This document shows positions 55,970 to 64,000 of a stretch of 64,000 nucleotides of DNA, piece by piece. Below the pieces are notes generated by a model. It worked only from the letters and a program-made list of their open reading frames with translations. It searched no databases and had not been told where the DNA came from. The stretch spans positions 1-64,000 of the forward strand of contig CAJXSL010000001.1 in NCBI GenBank assembly GCA_913060875.1, in the 5' to 3' direction. Numbering within the stretch: the stretch's first letter is position 1; each line of letters begins with the position of its first letter. The translations under genes and the position numbers were made by a program. Source of the stretch: an uncultured Desulfobacteraceae bacterium. GTDB lineage: Bacteria > Desulfobacterota > Desulfobacteria > Desulfobacterales > UBA5852.

Positions 55970-56389
55970 ATGCCCAAGATTCGAATGATTACATTTATTG
56001 CCGGTGTTGCCCTGGTGATGGCGGCATTGAGCCTCGGTGGGTGCGCTTCCACAAGTTCGGCCGTGCCGGCCGACACGTTTGCCCAGAATATCGTCTACGA
56101 GATCGCTCCTTCGGCCGCGCTCACCAATGTTGCCTTCGGCATCAAACCATACAAGGGCACCGATCACCTGCACCTATCGTTGACGGTGAAAAACATTTCT
56201 GCTGAAACCAAGCGTTTCCGGGTCAACATCTTTCTGCCGGACGGCACCTCCGGGGGCGGGCTCTATCCCCGCAAGGTCAAGGGCGATGTCACCGGCGTCA
56301 AGGCCGGCGAAGAGCATACCCGGGAATTCCCCATGCTTTCCAAACAGTTGCCCAGTGGGTTCACCATCATTGTGAAGGAACTGGGCTAA
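55970..56389 (+). CDS. Small lipoprotein of unknown function
   Basis: 139 residues from ATG 55970 (AAAAGGAG upstream). The signal peptide ends in the lipobox LGGC. The mature part is a single beta-rich domain of about 110 residues (LHLSLTVKNISAETKRFRVNIFLPDG, of which TVKNISAETKRF is a landmark), resembling DUF1425/YcfL-type periplasmic domains. It sits between the regulator and the TAXI binding protein. Function unknown. Confidence 0.8.
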   Translation: MPKIRMITFIAGVALVMAALSLGGCASTSSAVPADTFAQNIVYEIAPSAALTNVAFGIKPYKGTDHLHLSLTVKNISAETKRFRVNIFLPDGTSGGGLYPRKVKGDVTGVKAGEEHTREFPMLSKQLPSGFTIIVKELG

Positions 56390-56502
56390 CCCGGAACACG
56401 GCCGCCCTGTTTAGGGCCTGAGGCCACGGGGATGATGGCAGCATCCTGACAGCGTGGCCGGACACATCATCAATTGGGCGTATTTTCATTAAGGAGGATA
56501 CC

Positions 56503-57495
56503 ATGTCGGCAAAACGGCTTATGCAATTTTCACGTCTTCTTGTCTTTGGGTTAATGGCATTGTTTCTCATCGTTCCCTCATCCGCTACGGCAATTGAATT
56601 CGTCTCTTTCGGGACGGGCAGCCCGGCGGGCACCTATTATTTCCTGGGGGCCGGTTTCGCTTCCATGATCAACAACAATGTTCCTGGTGTACGGGTGGCG
56701 GCTGAATCCACGGCGGCGTCGGTGGAAAACTCCCGGCTGATGATTCGCGGCGAGATGGAAATGGGGTTGGCCTGCATGGGAACCCTGGCCGGCCTTAAAA
56801 AACAGGGCATGGATGTGGATAAAATCCGCCTGGTGGCCGTAGGCCACACCAGCGACGTTCACTGGATCGTCCGCAATGAGTCCAGCATCCAGTCCGTGGC
56901 GGATCTCAAGGGCAAGACCGTCGCGGTGGGGCCGGCCGGCAGCGCCACCCTCAATATCGTCTCCAAAAAACACCTCAATACCGGCTGGGGACTGACCCTG
57001 GAAGACTTTTCCCCCAAGTACCTCTCTTTCTCGGAAGTCACCCGCGGTCTTCGCGACGAGACCATCGACGCCGGCTTGATCTTCGCCGGGGCGCCTCTGG
57101 CGTCCGTGATGGAACTGGCCCGGGATATCCCCGTTCGGGTTCTCGAAATCAAACCCGATGAAATCGCCAAACTCAGAAGCGCTTACAGCAATGTGGTCCC
57201 CCTGACCATCCCGGCCGGGACCTACAACGGTATCGATCAGGACATCCACACCTACTGCTGTCCCCAGATGTGGCTGTGCCGCACCGACCTTTCCGAAGAC
57301 CTGGTCTATAACATGATCAAGGCGGTCTACGACCACCCCGAAGAGAAAAACGCCATTCATCCCATGGCCAAGATGTACAATCCCCAAAACGCCTTCCGGG
57401 GCGCACCGGGGGTGCCGGTGGGATTCCACCCGGGTGCCATCAAATACTACAAGGAAAAGGGCATCTGGGACAAACGTGCGGAACTCTATGAATAA
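56503..57495 (+). CDS. TAXI-family TRAP transporter solute-binding protein
   Basis: 330 residues with a Sec signal ending near ATA (residue 27). The mature N-terminus FVSFGTGSPAGTYYFLGAGF and the central segments NSRLMIRGEMEMGL and KTVAVGPAGSATLN identify the TAXI type. It binds a carboxylate in the periplasm and hands it to the permease encoded next. AAGGAGG precedes the start. Ligands of TAXI proteins are mostly unknown, with glutamate and C4-dicarboxylates among the few tested. Confidence 0.94.
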   Translation: MSAKRLMQFSRLLVFGLMALFLIVPSSATAIEFVSFGTGSPAGTYYFLGAGFASMINNNVPGVRVAAESTAASVENSRLMIRGEMEMGLACMGTLAGLKKQGMDVDKIRLVAVGHTSDVHWIVRNESSIQSVADLKGKTVAVGPAGSATLNIVSKKHLNTGWGLTLEDFSPKYLSFSEVTRGLRDETIDAGLIFAGAPLASVMELARDIPVRVLEIKPDEIAKLRSAYSNVVPLTIPAGTYNGIDQDIHTYCCPQMWLCRTDLSEDLVYNMIKAVYDHPEEKNAIHPMAKMYNPQNAFRGAPGVPVGFHPGAIKYYKEKGIWDKRAELYE

Positions 57496-57610
57496 AACTG
57501 GATGGCGGCGGCCCGCCCTTGTGCGAGTACGCCGCCGTTGGGGCTGAGATGCGGGCCGGCTGGGCCGGTCCGCCAATAGTCGGTTGCAATCGGGGTCAAC
57601 GGGGTCATTT

Positions 57611-59512
57611 ATGGAAAAAAATAGCGCACCGCCCGCCCAGCGTACACCATGGCTCGTTCGAACGCTGGCCATTGCCATGAGTCTTTTTCAATTGTATACG
57701 GGCCTGTTTCAACTAACGGCCATGAACCAGCGGGTTACCCATGTGACCCTGGCCCTGGTTTTGATTTTTCTGGTCTACGGTTTCGACCAGAAGAAGAAAA
57801 CGCGCATCGCCTGGCACGGTTATCTCCTGGCAGGCGTCGCCCTTCTCATGGGCATCTATGTCCTGGCCAACTGGTTCAAAAAAATCGGCGCCATCGGCAT
57901 GTCGCCACCCTGGTACGAACTGGTGATGGGTACGGTCTTCATCCTTTTCTGTATCGAGGCGGCCCGACGCACCCTGGGATGGATTTTCCCCATCATTGCC
58001 GTGGTGGCGATGGTGTATGCCCGCTTCGGGGAAATGCTGCCCGGTTTTCTGGCCCACCGCAATTACTCTTTCGAGCGTATTGTCAGCAACATGTTCATCA
58101 CCACCGACGGCGTCTTCGGTATGCTGGCCGGTATTTCCGCGACCTACATATTCCTGTTCATTCTCTTCGGCGCTCTGCTACGCGCCGCCGGTGGTGGTGA
58201 ATTCTTCATCAATCTCTCGTTTGCCCTTTTCGGCCATGTCCGTGGGGGGCCGGCCAAGATCGCCGTTGTGGCCTCCTCCCTTTTCGGGATGCTGTCGGGC
58301 AGCGGGACCGCCAACGTGGCCGGCACCGGGCAGATTACCATTCCGCTGATGAAACGCAGCGGCTACAAACCCCACTTCGCCGGTGCGGTGGAGACGGTGT
58401 CCAGTGCCGGAGGGCTTTTGATGCCGCCCATCATGGGCAGCGCGGTTTTCATCATCATGGAAGTCCTGGGGGTCAACTACGTCACCATCATGAAGGCCGG
58501 GGGGCTGGCGGCCATCCTTTACTACGTCGGTCTTTTCCTGATGATCGACATCGAAGCCCAGAAGCTGAACATGGCGGGCATGCCCAAGGATGAACTGCCC
58601 AGCCTGAAGCAGACCCTCAAAGAAGGGTGGTTTTTTTTCATCCCGATTTTCGTGCTGATTTTTTTCCTGGTCTATTCCAAGGTGTCGGTCACCCGGGCGG
58701 CCTTCTGGGGTACGATTTCGATCCCCCTATGCAGCCAGTTGGCCGGATCCGGCCGGCGCATGACCATCCGCCAGTTTTTCGACGGCCTGGAGCAGGGGGC
58801 CCTGACGGCGCTGCCCGTGGTGGCCATCCTTTCCCTGGGCGGCGTGGTACTGGGGATGATCACCCTGACCGGCTTGGGGTTGATGATGTCGGGGCTGCTG
58901 ATCAAGATGTCCGGCGGCCATTTGCTGACGCTGTTGGTCCTCACCATGATCGCCTCCATTATCCTCGGCATGGGGGTGCCGCCGGTGGCGGCCTACATCG
59001 TCTTGTCCATCCTGGTGGTCCCGGCCCTGATCAAGCTGGGCGTCTATCCCCTGGCGGCCCATCTCTTCGTTTTTTATTTTGCCACCATTGCCGGTATTAC
59101 CCCGCCCATGGCACCGGATGCCTTTGTGGCGGCCGGTATTGCCGACGCCCCCATGATGCGCACGGCCTTTACAGCCTGCCGTCTGGCACTGGTGATCTTT
59201 ATCGTGCCCTACATGTTTGTCTACAACAACGCATTGCTGCTGATCGGCAGTCCGGGACAGATCGTCCAGGTGTGCATCACCTCTTTTTTCGGGGTGCTGG
59301 CCCTGGCCTGCGCCGCCCAGAATTACCTTGGCGGCAGGCTGACCATTGTCCTGCGGCTGCTTCTTTTCGCGGCCGGCGGGGCGTTGATCTATCCCGGTTT
59401 GGTAACGGACCTGGCGGGCCTGGCCGTGGTGACGGTATTGCTGTTCGTGCGGGTGCCCGAACTGGTGAAACGTTTCACCGTCGATCTGTTCCATCGGGAG
59501 AAAACGGCATGA
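57611..59512 (+). CDS. TRAP transporter permease, fused DctQM (4TM/12TM) type
   Basis: 633 residues from ATG 57611. The small (Q) part occupies about residues 18-150 and the large (M) part the rest. The M-domain signatures are SGSGTANVAGTGQITIPLMKR, of which GSGTANVAG is diagnostic, the SSAGGLLMPPIMGS motif, and GMGVPPVAAYIV. The fused form is the usual partner of TAXI binding proteins. It uses the sodium or proton gradient to import the carboxylate. Confidence 0.95.
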   Translation: MEKNSAPPAQRTPWLVRTLAIAMSLFQLYTGLFQLTAMNQRVTHVTLALVLIFLVYGFDQKKKTRIAWHGYLLAGVALLMGIYVLANWFKKIGAIGMSPPWYELVMGTVFILFCIEAARRTLGWIFPIIAVVAMVYARFGEMLPGFLAHRNYSFERIVSNMFITTDGVFGMLAGISATYIFLFILFGALLRAAGGGEFFINLSFALFGHVRGGPAKIAVVASSLFGMLSGSGTANVAGTGQITIPLMKRSGYKPHFAGAVETVSSAGGLLMPPIMGSAVFIIMEVLGVNYVTIMKAGGLAAILYYVGLFLMIDIEAQKLNMAGMPKDELPSLKQTLKEGWFFFIPIFVLIFFLVYSKVSVTRAAFWGTISIPLCSQLAGSGRRMTIRQFFDGLEQGALTALPVVAILSLGGVVLGMITLTGLGLMMSGLLIKMSGGHLLTLLVLTMIASIILGMGVPPVAAYIVLSILVVPALIKLGVYPLAAHLFVFYFATIAGITPPMAPDAFVAAGIADAPMMRTAFTACRLALVIFIVPYMFVYNNALLLIGSPGQIVQVCITSFFGVLALACAAQNYLGGRLTIVLRLLLFAAGGALIYPGLVTDLAGLAVVTVLLFVRVPELVKRFTVDLFHREKTA

Positions 59513-59556
59513 AAGCGGACCGCTGCACTTTTGGGATAGAAAGAGAGAACGCCTGA

Positions 59557-60933
59557 ATGGATGCTGCATCAACCCGGGTTGAGGAACAACTCGTCGAAGG
59601 CCTCAGTGACCTGCGCTACGAAGACCTGGACGCGGACACCGTTATTTACTGCAAACAGCTGTTGATGGATACCCTGGGCGTGGCCTTCCCCGGCAGCCTG
59701 GCGCCGGGATGTGGGGAGCTTGTCGACCTGGTGCGGCATTGGGTCACACCGGAGGGTGCCCCGGTTCTCCTGCACGGGTTTCGGACAGCACCGCCCCAGG
59801 CGGCGCTGGCCAACAGCACCATGATGCATGCCCTGGATTTTGACGACACGCTGGATGCCTCGGCCCTGCATGCCATGGTGACGGCGTTGCCCGCCGCTCT
59901 GGCCGCGGCAGCGGTCCGCGGACCTGTCTCCGGTCGAGACCTCATCACCGCTCTGGTGATGGGAACGGATGTCACCGCGCGGATCAGTCTGGGGATCCAC
60001 CAGCCTTTGTCCTGGATTCGCACGGCCACCTGCGGCACGTTTGGTGCGGCGGCGGCAGCAGCCCGGATCTTAGGGCTGAAAGGCGAGCGACTGGCAGATG
60101 CTTTCGGCATTGCCTACAGCCAAACCGCCGGCAATGCCCAGGGACTGATCGAAGGCCGTCTGGTCAAACGCATGCAGCCGGGGTTTGCCGCCGCAGCCGG
60201 TGTCACGGCGGCTCTATTGGCCCAGCAGGGGATAACCGGCAGCCGCCGGTTCTTGACGGGGCGCTATGGGTATTACCGCCTCTATGAAAACGATGCCTTC
60301 GATCCCCAGCCGGTGGTAGCGGCCCTGGGCCGTCATTTCCATATCAAAGATTTGAGCATCAAACCCTATCCCTGTTGCCGGATGACCCATTCGTCCATCG
60401 ATGCGGCCCTGGATCTGCGCCGCGCGTTGGCGGACCCGGCCGCTATCCAACGGGTGGCCGTTACGGCGTCCGAGATGGTGACCACCATGGTGGGCAAACC
60501 CTTCGAACCGGGCGACAACCCCCAGGTGGACGCCCAGTTCAGCATCCCCTATACCGTCGCCTGTGCGCTGCTTCAGGGGGATGTCTTTCTGCCGGATTTC
60601 ACGGAAGAAGCCATCGACCGTCCGGCCATCCTGGACCTGGCGGACAACGTCACGGTGACGGCCGACAACCGGCTGCCGGCCAAAGATCTTTTCCAGGCCA
60701 CGGTCACGGTCCACGCCGCTGATCATGCCCCTCTCAGTCGGCAGATCACCCTGCCCCGGGGCAATCCGGGTAATCCGCTGGACTACGACCAGTGCCGCGA
60801 GAAATTCACCAAATGCCTCGCCTACAGCAGGCTTCCGGTGTTCGAGGCGCGGCGGGACGAGCTGCTGCGATGCCTTCAGCAGCTGGAAACACTGGACGAT
60901 ATCGGCCGCCTCCTGGCGTTGCTGCAGCCGTAA
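59557..60933 (+). CDS. MmgE/PrpD-family enzyme
   Basis: 458 residues with the family order: DTLGVAFPGS, ALDFDDTLDASALHAM, GTDVTARISLG, GTFGAAAAAARILGL, and KPYPCCRMTHSSIDAAL (key KPYPCCRMTH). Members include 2-methylcitrate dehydratase, cis-aconitate decarboxylase and iminodisuccinate epimerase. It lies 44 bases after the TRAP permease, so it probably acts on the imported acid. No citrate synthase or lyase partner is in view, which argues against the methylcitrate cycle. Confidence 0.92.
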   Translation: MDAASTRVEEQLVEGLSDLRYEDLDADTVIYCKQLLMDTLGVAFPGSLAPGCGELVDLVRHWVTPEGAPVLLHGFRTAPPQAALANSTMMHALDFDDTLDASALHAMVTALPAALAAAAVRGPVSGRDLITALVMGTDVTARISLGIHQPLSWIRTATCGTFGAAAAAARILGLKGERLADAFGIAYSQTAGNAQGLIEGRLVKRMQPGFAAAAGVTAALLAQQGITGSRRFLTGRYGYYRLYENDAFDPQPVVAALGRHFHIKDLSIKPYPCCRMTHSSIDAALDLRRALADPAAIQRVAVTASEMVTTMVGKPFEPGDNPQVDAQFSIPYTVACALLQGDVFLPDFTEEAIDRPAILDLADNVTVTADNRLPAKDLFQATVTVHAADHAPLSRQITLPRGNPGNPLDYDQCREKFTKCLAYSRLPVFEARRDELLRCLQQLETLDDIGRLLALLQP

Positions 60934-60963
60934 GATGACGAGAATTCCAGGAAGGAGAAGGGC

Positions 60964-61650
60964 ATGACGCCGATTCAGAAACTCTTCGATGCGGGGGCCG
61001 ACCAATACGACGGTCTGCGCCGCAAGGTGATTTACTGTTTTGACGATTTCTACGGCACCCTGTTGGAACTGATCCCCTTTGCACCCGAAGATACCTTCGC
61101 CTTCACGGATCTCGGTGCCGGAACCGGCCTGGTCTCCGCTCTGGTCACGGCCAATTTCCCCCAAGCGAAGGGCACCCTGATCGATCTTTCCCCCCGCATG
61201 CTGGCCAAGGCCCGGGAGCGGTTCGAGGGCAATCCGCACGTGACGTTTCAGGTGTGCGACTATGCCCAAGAGGACCTGCCGGGCCATCAGGACCTCATTT
61301 TGTCGGCACTTTCGATTCACCACCTGGCCGACGGGGAAAAAGAACTCCTGATGGCCAAACTTTTCCAGGCTTTGAAACCCGGCGGCTGCTTCATTCATGC
61401 CGAACTCGTGCGGGGAACCACACCAGCCACCGAAGATCGCTACCAGGAGCGCTGGCGGGCGCATCTTTCCCAGGCGAATATCGCCGCCGACGAACTTCAA
61501 CGGATATACGAACGCATGGCCCTGGATCAGACGGCCGGCCTGGAATACCAGATGACGTGGATGCGGACATCCGGGTTCACCGATGTGGACTGCTATTTCA
61601 AACACCACAATTTTGCCGTTTATGCCGGCCGGCGGCCGTCATCCCTCTGA
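60964..61650 (+). CDS. Class I SAM-dependent methyltransferase
   Basis: 228 residues. SAM motif I is FTDLGAGTGLVSALV, motif II LIDLSPRMLAKARERF, and the post-I acidic region VCDYAQEDLPGHQDLILSALSIHHL (key SALSIHHL). AGGAAGGAGAAGG precedes the start. It is inside a catabolic operon, 30 bases after the MmgE/PrpD gene, where a methyltransferase is unusual. It could methylate a pathway intermediate or detoxify one. Substrate unknown. Confidence 0.9.
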   Translation: MTPIQKLFDAGADQYDGLRRKVIYCFDDFYGTLLELIPFAPEDTFAFTDLGAGTGLVSALVTANFPQAKGTLIDLSPRMLAKARERFEGNPHVTFQVCDYAQEDLPGHQDLILSALSIHHLADGEKELLMAKLFQALKPGGCFIHAELVRGTTPATEDRYQERWRAHLSQANIAADELQRIYERMALDQTAGLEYQMTWMRTSGFTDVDCYFKHHNFAVYAGRRPSSL

Positions 61651-61678
61651 TTCCGGGAGATAATTGAAGGAGAACCGT

Positions 61679-63091
61679 ATGACAGAAGATCTGGAGAGGA
61701 TTGGCAAGGACCTTAGCGACCGGGTGGGCCGCGAGCACGTTTTTACCGATCGGCCCACGGCCCTTGCCTATGCCCGGGATACCATGCCCTGGGATGTGGA
61801 AGACCACCACATGCCGTATGCGGTCGTGCGGCCGGGCAATACCGAAGACGTCAGCGCCGTGCTCCGTTATGCCAGCGAGCGTGCCATACCGGTGCACACC
61901 CATGGCTCGGGAACCTCCCTGGTGGGCCTGGGGCGGCCCAAGACCAACGCCATTGTGCTGGACACGGGCCGGATGCAGGATCTGGCTATTTATCCCGAGC
62001 GGGGCTATTTCGAAGTCGGTCCGGGCATGCACATCGGCAAATTGCGCCAGGCACTGGCCCCCCATAAGGCGCTTTTGCCCGTGTTCCCGGGCAGCGAACC
62101 GGTGGCCACTATCGGCGGTTCCATTGCGGTGAACACCAGCGCCCATGCCGTGGACGCGACGTTGTGCAAACCGGGTGACTACGTGCTGGGGTTGGAGGTC
62201 GTACTCCCCGACGGCCAGATTCTCAACACCGGCACGGAGTCCACCCGTAAACCGGCCGGCATCGAAGCCACCAAATTCCTGGTGGGCTCCGAGGGCCTGC
62301 TGTGCGTCATCACCCGCATTCGCATGCGGTTGATACCCCTGCCCCGGACGGCCAACATCGTGGCCTACTACAAACGTACCGAAGACATTCTTGATGTCGT
62401 CATGGCCATGTATCGCCAGGGGCTGCCCACACCGCTGTTCTTCGAATACCTGGATGAAACCTCCTCGCGGATCGGCTTCGAAGCCGTGGGGCTGGCACCG
62501 CCGGTTGGAGCGGTGGCCATGATGAGCATGGGGTCGGCCACGCCGGAAGGCTGCCGGGCCAAAGCGGAGCTGTTTCTCGACTTCCTGGCCGGCGGCAATC
62601 CCATCGAGGCGCATATCGTGGAAGATAACGATGAATGGGGCAAGATATGGAGCAGCCGGGCCGAAGCCGGCAATTACTGCTACCGCCGTGGCTCCACCTT
62701 TGGCAGTGAAGTCACGCCGCGGGTGGACTGCCTGAAAACCGCATTTCTGGAAACCCGCGATGTCATCCTGAATCTCGACAGCTACCAGGGCAATGAATTC
62801 TATTCCTTCGGCCACATTGGTGCCCCCACAATACACGGGTATGCCTTCATCCCCTCCAAGGACATTCCCAACGAGGTCAAACAGGCCATCACCCTGGAGG
62901 TCCGGGAAAAAACAGAGGCCATCAACGTGAAATACGGCGGCTGCGGGGGGGAGTGGGGCCTAACGGCCCAACGGGCCGGGTTTCTGCAGAAGAAATACGG
63001 CCCGGTATACTATGATTTTCTCATGAAGCTAAAGAAGACCTTCGATCCCAACAATATTCTCAACCGGGGCAACCTGGAGGGCTGGCTGTGA
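61679..63091 (+). CDS. FAD-linked oxidase/dehydrogenase (GlcD/D-2-hydroxyacid type)
   Basis: 470 residues from ATG 61679 (AAGGAGAA upstream). The VAO/PCMH FAD domain has VVRPGNTEDVSAVLRYA, HGSGTSLVGLG and the GSEPVATIGGSIAVNTS region (key TIGGSIAVN). The C-terminal FAD-oxidase domain ends KKTFDPNNILNRGNL (key FDPNNILN). It should oxidise a 2-hydroxyacid such as lactate or glycolate, passing electrons to the Fe-S proteins encoded next. Start and stop overlap with the next gene by four bases. Confidence 0.93.
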   Translation: MTEDLERIGKDLSDRVGREHVFTDRPTALAYARDTMPWDVEDHHMPYAVVRPGNTEDVSAVLRYASERAIPVHTHGSGTSLVGLGRPKTNAIVLDTGRMQDLAIYPERGYFEVGPGMHIGKLRQALAPHKALLPVFPGSEPVATIGGSIAVNTSAHAVDATLCKPGDYVLGLEVVLPDGQILNTGTESTRKPAGIEATKFLVGSEGLLCVITRIRMRLIPLPRTANIVAYYKRTEDILDVVMAMYRQGLPTPLFFEYLDETSSRIGFEAVGLAPPVGAVAMMSMGSATPEGCRAKAELFLDFLAGGNPIEAHIVEDNDEWGKIWSSRAEAGNYCYRRGSTFGSEVTPRVDCLKTAFLETRDVILNLDSYQGNEFYSFGHIGAPTIHGYAFIPSKDIPNEVKQAITLEVREKTEAINVKYGGCGGEWGLTAQRAGFLQKKYGPVYYDFLMKLKKTFDPNNILNRGNLEGWL

Positions 63092-63429
63092 GGGACGACC
63101 AACAAATCCGCACCGACCTGCTGAAAGAGATCGCCAAATGCCGTGCCTGCCGGTTTTGCGTGGACGTCTGCCCGACCTACCAGGCCTCGGAGGGGGTCGA
63201 GAGCCTGTCCTCCTACGGCCGGTTGCAGATTACCAAATACCTGCTGAACGGCATGCTGGCTTTTGACGATCCGCTGACCTATTGCCTGTATAGCTGCCTG
63301 CAGTGCCGCCGCTGTGAAAGGATGTGCCACAGCAAGGGACAGGCCATCGACATCTGTGCGTTGATCCAGGCGGGGCGCGAGTTGCTGTCCGCCCGTCTGG
63401 CTGAAGGAGGCTCGCATGCAGCACTCTAA
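63088..63429 (+). CDS. Small 2[4Fe-4S] ferredoxin-type subunit
   Basis: 113 residues from GTG 63088, overlapping the previous stop. Two cluster motifs are present: CRACRFCVDVCPTY and CLQCRRCERMCHSKG. This corresponds to the N-terminal Fe-S domain of GlcF/HdrC-like proteins, without the cysteine-rich CCG domains. The next gene carries the rest of that architecture, so the usual fused subunit appears to be split in two. Confidence 0.9.
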   Translation: MRDDQQIRTDLLKEIAKCRACRFCVDVCPTYQASEGVESLSSYGRLQITKYLLNGMLAFDDPLTYCLYSCLQCRRCERMCHSKGQAIDICALIQAGRELLSARLAEGGSHAAL

Positions 63430-64000
63430 ACTGCTGGTTTCCCAGGCCCTGCGAACCCTGTGCGGCAACCTGGATCGCACCGGCGACCCCCTGGGCTTGA
63501 AACGCCCCTATTGGCACGATTGGGCCGATGGTTTCAATCTGCCGGCTCGGGGCGAAAATTTGCTGTTCACGGCCCGCATGTACCCCATGCTGCCTTACGT
63601 GGTGCAGGCCACCGAAATGACCGCGGCCGCCCGGCCCCTGTTACCGGCCTTGGGGGTCAAGGCCCTGGCCCGTCTGGCGGAAGTCGTCACGGCGCTGGCG
63701 GCCGAGCCGCTGCTGCGGATCAAGGCCCGCAAGGCCCAGGATATTCGCCGACGGGCCACCGACGCTCTGACCGGCATGGCCGCCGCCCTCCAGCGGAGCG
63801 GGCAGCATGTGGCTTATCTGGGGGAAGAGGAGCCCTACAGTGGTGTCCTCCTTTACGATCTGGGCATGGCCGAGGCGGTTCAGCCGGTTATCCGGAAAAC
63901 GGGTGAACGTCTTGCGGCCAGCGGGGCCCGCACCATCATCACCACCGACCCGCACACCACCTTCATGCTGAAGGAAATTTATCCTCAGCACCTTCCCGGA
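63416..64000 (+). CDS. HdrD/GlcF-like cysteine-rich subunit, N-terminal part (cut by window edge)
   Basis: 195 residues are visible from ATG 63416 (GAAGGAGG upstream); the frame is open at the edge. Landmarks ENLLFTARMYPMLPYV, YLGEEEPYSGVLLYDLG and TTDPHTTFMLKEIYP match the CCG-domain group of (Fe-S)-binding oxidoreductase subunits. Only one cysteine occurs in the visible part, so any cluster ligands must lie in the missing C-terminal half. It overlaps the ferredoxin gene by 14 bases. It probably accepts electrons from the FAD subunit. Confidence 0.78.
   Translation, partial: MQHSKLLVSQALRTLCGNLDRTGDPLGLKRPYWHDWADGFNLPARGENLLFTARMYPMLPYVVQATEMTAAARPLLPALGVKALARLAEVVTALAAEPLLRIKARKAQDIRRRATDALTGMAAALQRSGQHVAYLGEEEPYSGVLLYDLGMAEAVQPVIRKTGERLAASGARTIITTDPHTTFMLKEIYPQHLPG

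Noticed and set aside
60214-62836. Minus-strand ORFs of 464 and 412 residues
   Set aside because: Antisense to the MmgE/PrpD, methyltransferase and FAD-oxidase genes, all of which have strong family motifs.

Overview
This 64 kb window looks like chromosome from a GC-rich, Gram-negative anaerobe of the deltaproteobacterial/Desulfobacterota type, most likely Desulfobacterales. The Gram-negative call rests on a LolA-like carrier, TolC/RND efflux parts, lipoprotein signal peptides and type IV pilus/type II secretion motor genes. The anaerobic affiliation is inferred from several acyl-CoA ligases, a BKACE/acetoacetate module, a TAXI-TRAP uptake system, FAD/Fe-S oxidase genes, a DUF3786 protein with a corrinoid-protein-like Fe-S motif, and many short palindromic repeats between genes. 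There is no rRNA, CRISPR array, integrase or transposase gene; one tRNA (Glu, CTC) is present.

Layout. 0.2-4.6 kb: minus-strand pilus/secretion motor genes (PilC/GspF-like, PilB/GspE-like, PilM-like), split by 560 bp of repeats. 4.8-14.6 kb: a GAF/sigma-54 activator, then on the plus strand a TPR lipoprotein, a membrane coiled-coil protein, an ExeA-like ATPase fused to an OmpA domain, a hybrid histidine kinase and a phosphoesterase. 14.8-20.6 kb: a complete RND efflux operon. 21-29 kb: two acyl-CoA ligases, a membrane protein, a lipoprotein hydrolase, a K+ channel, an MBL hydrolase, a phosphoesterase and a small orphan. 29.2-35 kb: a HAD phosphatase and a ugp-type glycerol-3-phosphate ABC transporter whose ATPase is divergent from the other subunits. 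35-43.5 kb: housekeeping genes (zinc-finger thioredoxin, LolA-like, nadA, yebC, rlmE, radA, a transglycosylase). 43.5-47.3 kb: tRNA-Glu followed by a lower-GC accessory stretch with a DUF4258/MqsA-type toxin-antitoxin pair, a DUF3786 protein and a DUF4437 lipoprotein. 47.6-54.8 kb: a short-chain acid module (transporter, acetoacetate-CoA ligase, BKACE, XRE-cupin regulator) divergent from an amidase. 55-64 kb: a GntR-controlled catabolic operon (lipoprotein, TAXI-TRAP transporter, MmgE/PrpD enzyme, methyltransferase, FAD oxidase, two Fe-S proteins), the last gene cut by the window edge.

How the genes work together. The 47-53 kb block reads as a pathway: BKACE condenses a beta-keto acid with acetyl-CoA to release acetoacetate, the ligase reactivates acetoacetate to acetoacetyl-CoA, and the transporter imports the acids. 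The 55-64 kb block couples uptake of an unknown carboxylate to a dehydratase/epimerase-type enzyme and a flavin/Fe-S dehydrogenase. The 6.8-14 kb block looks like an envelope-spanning assembly with its own sensor.

The least explained signals are four families of palindromic non-coding elements, a twin-operator control region in front of the toxin-antitoxin pair, and the ExeA-OmpA fusion locus.
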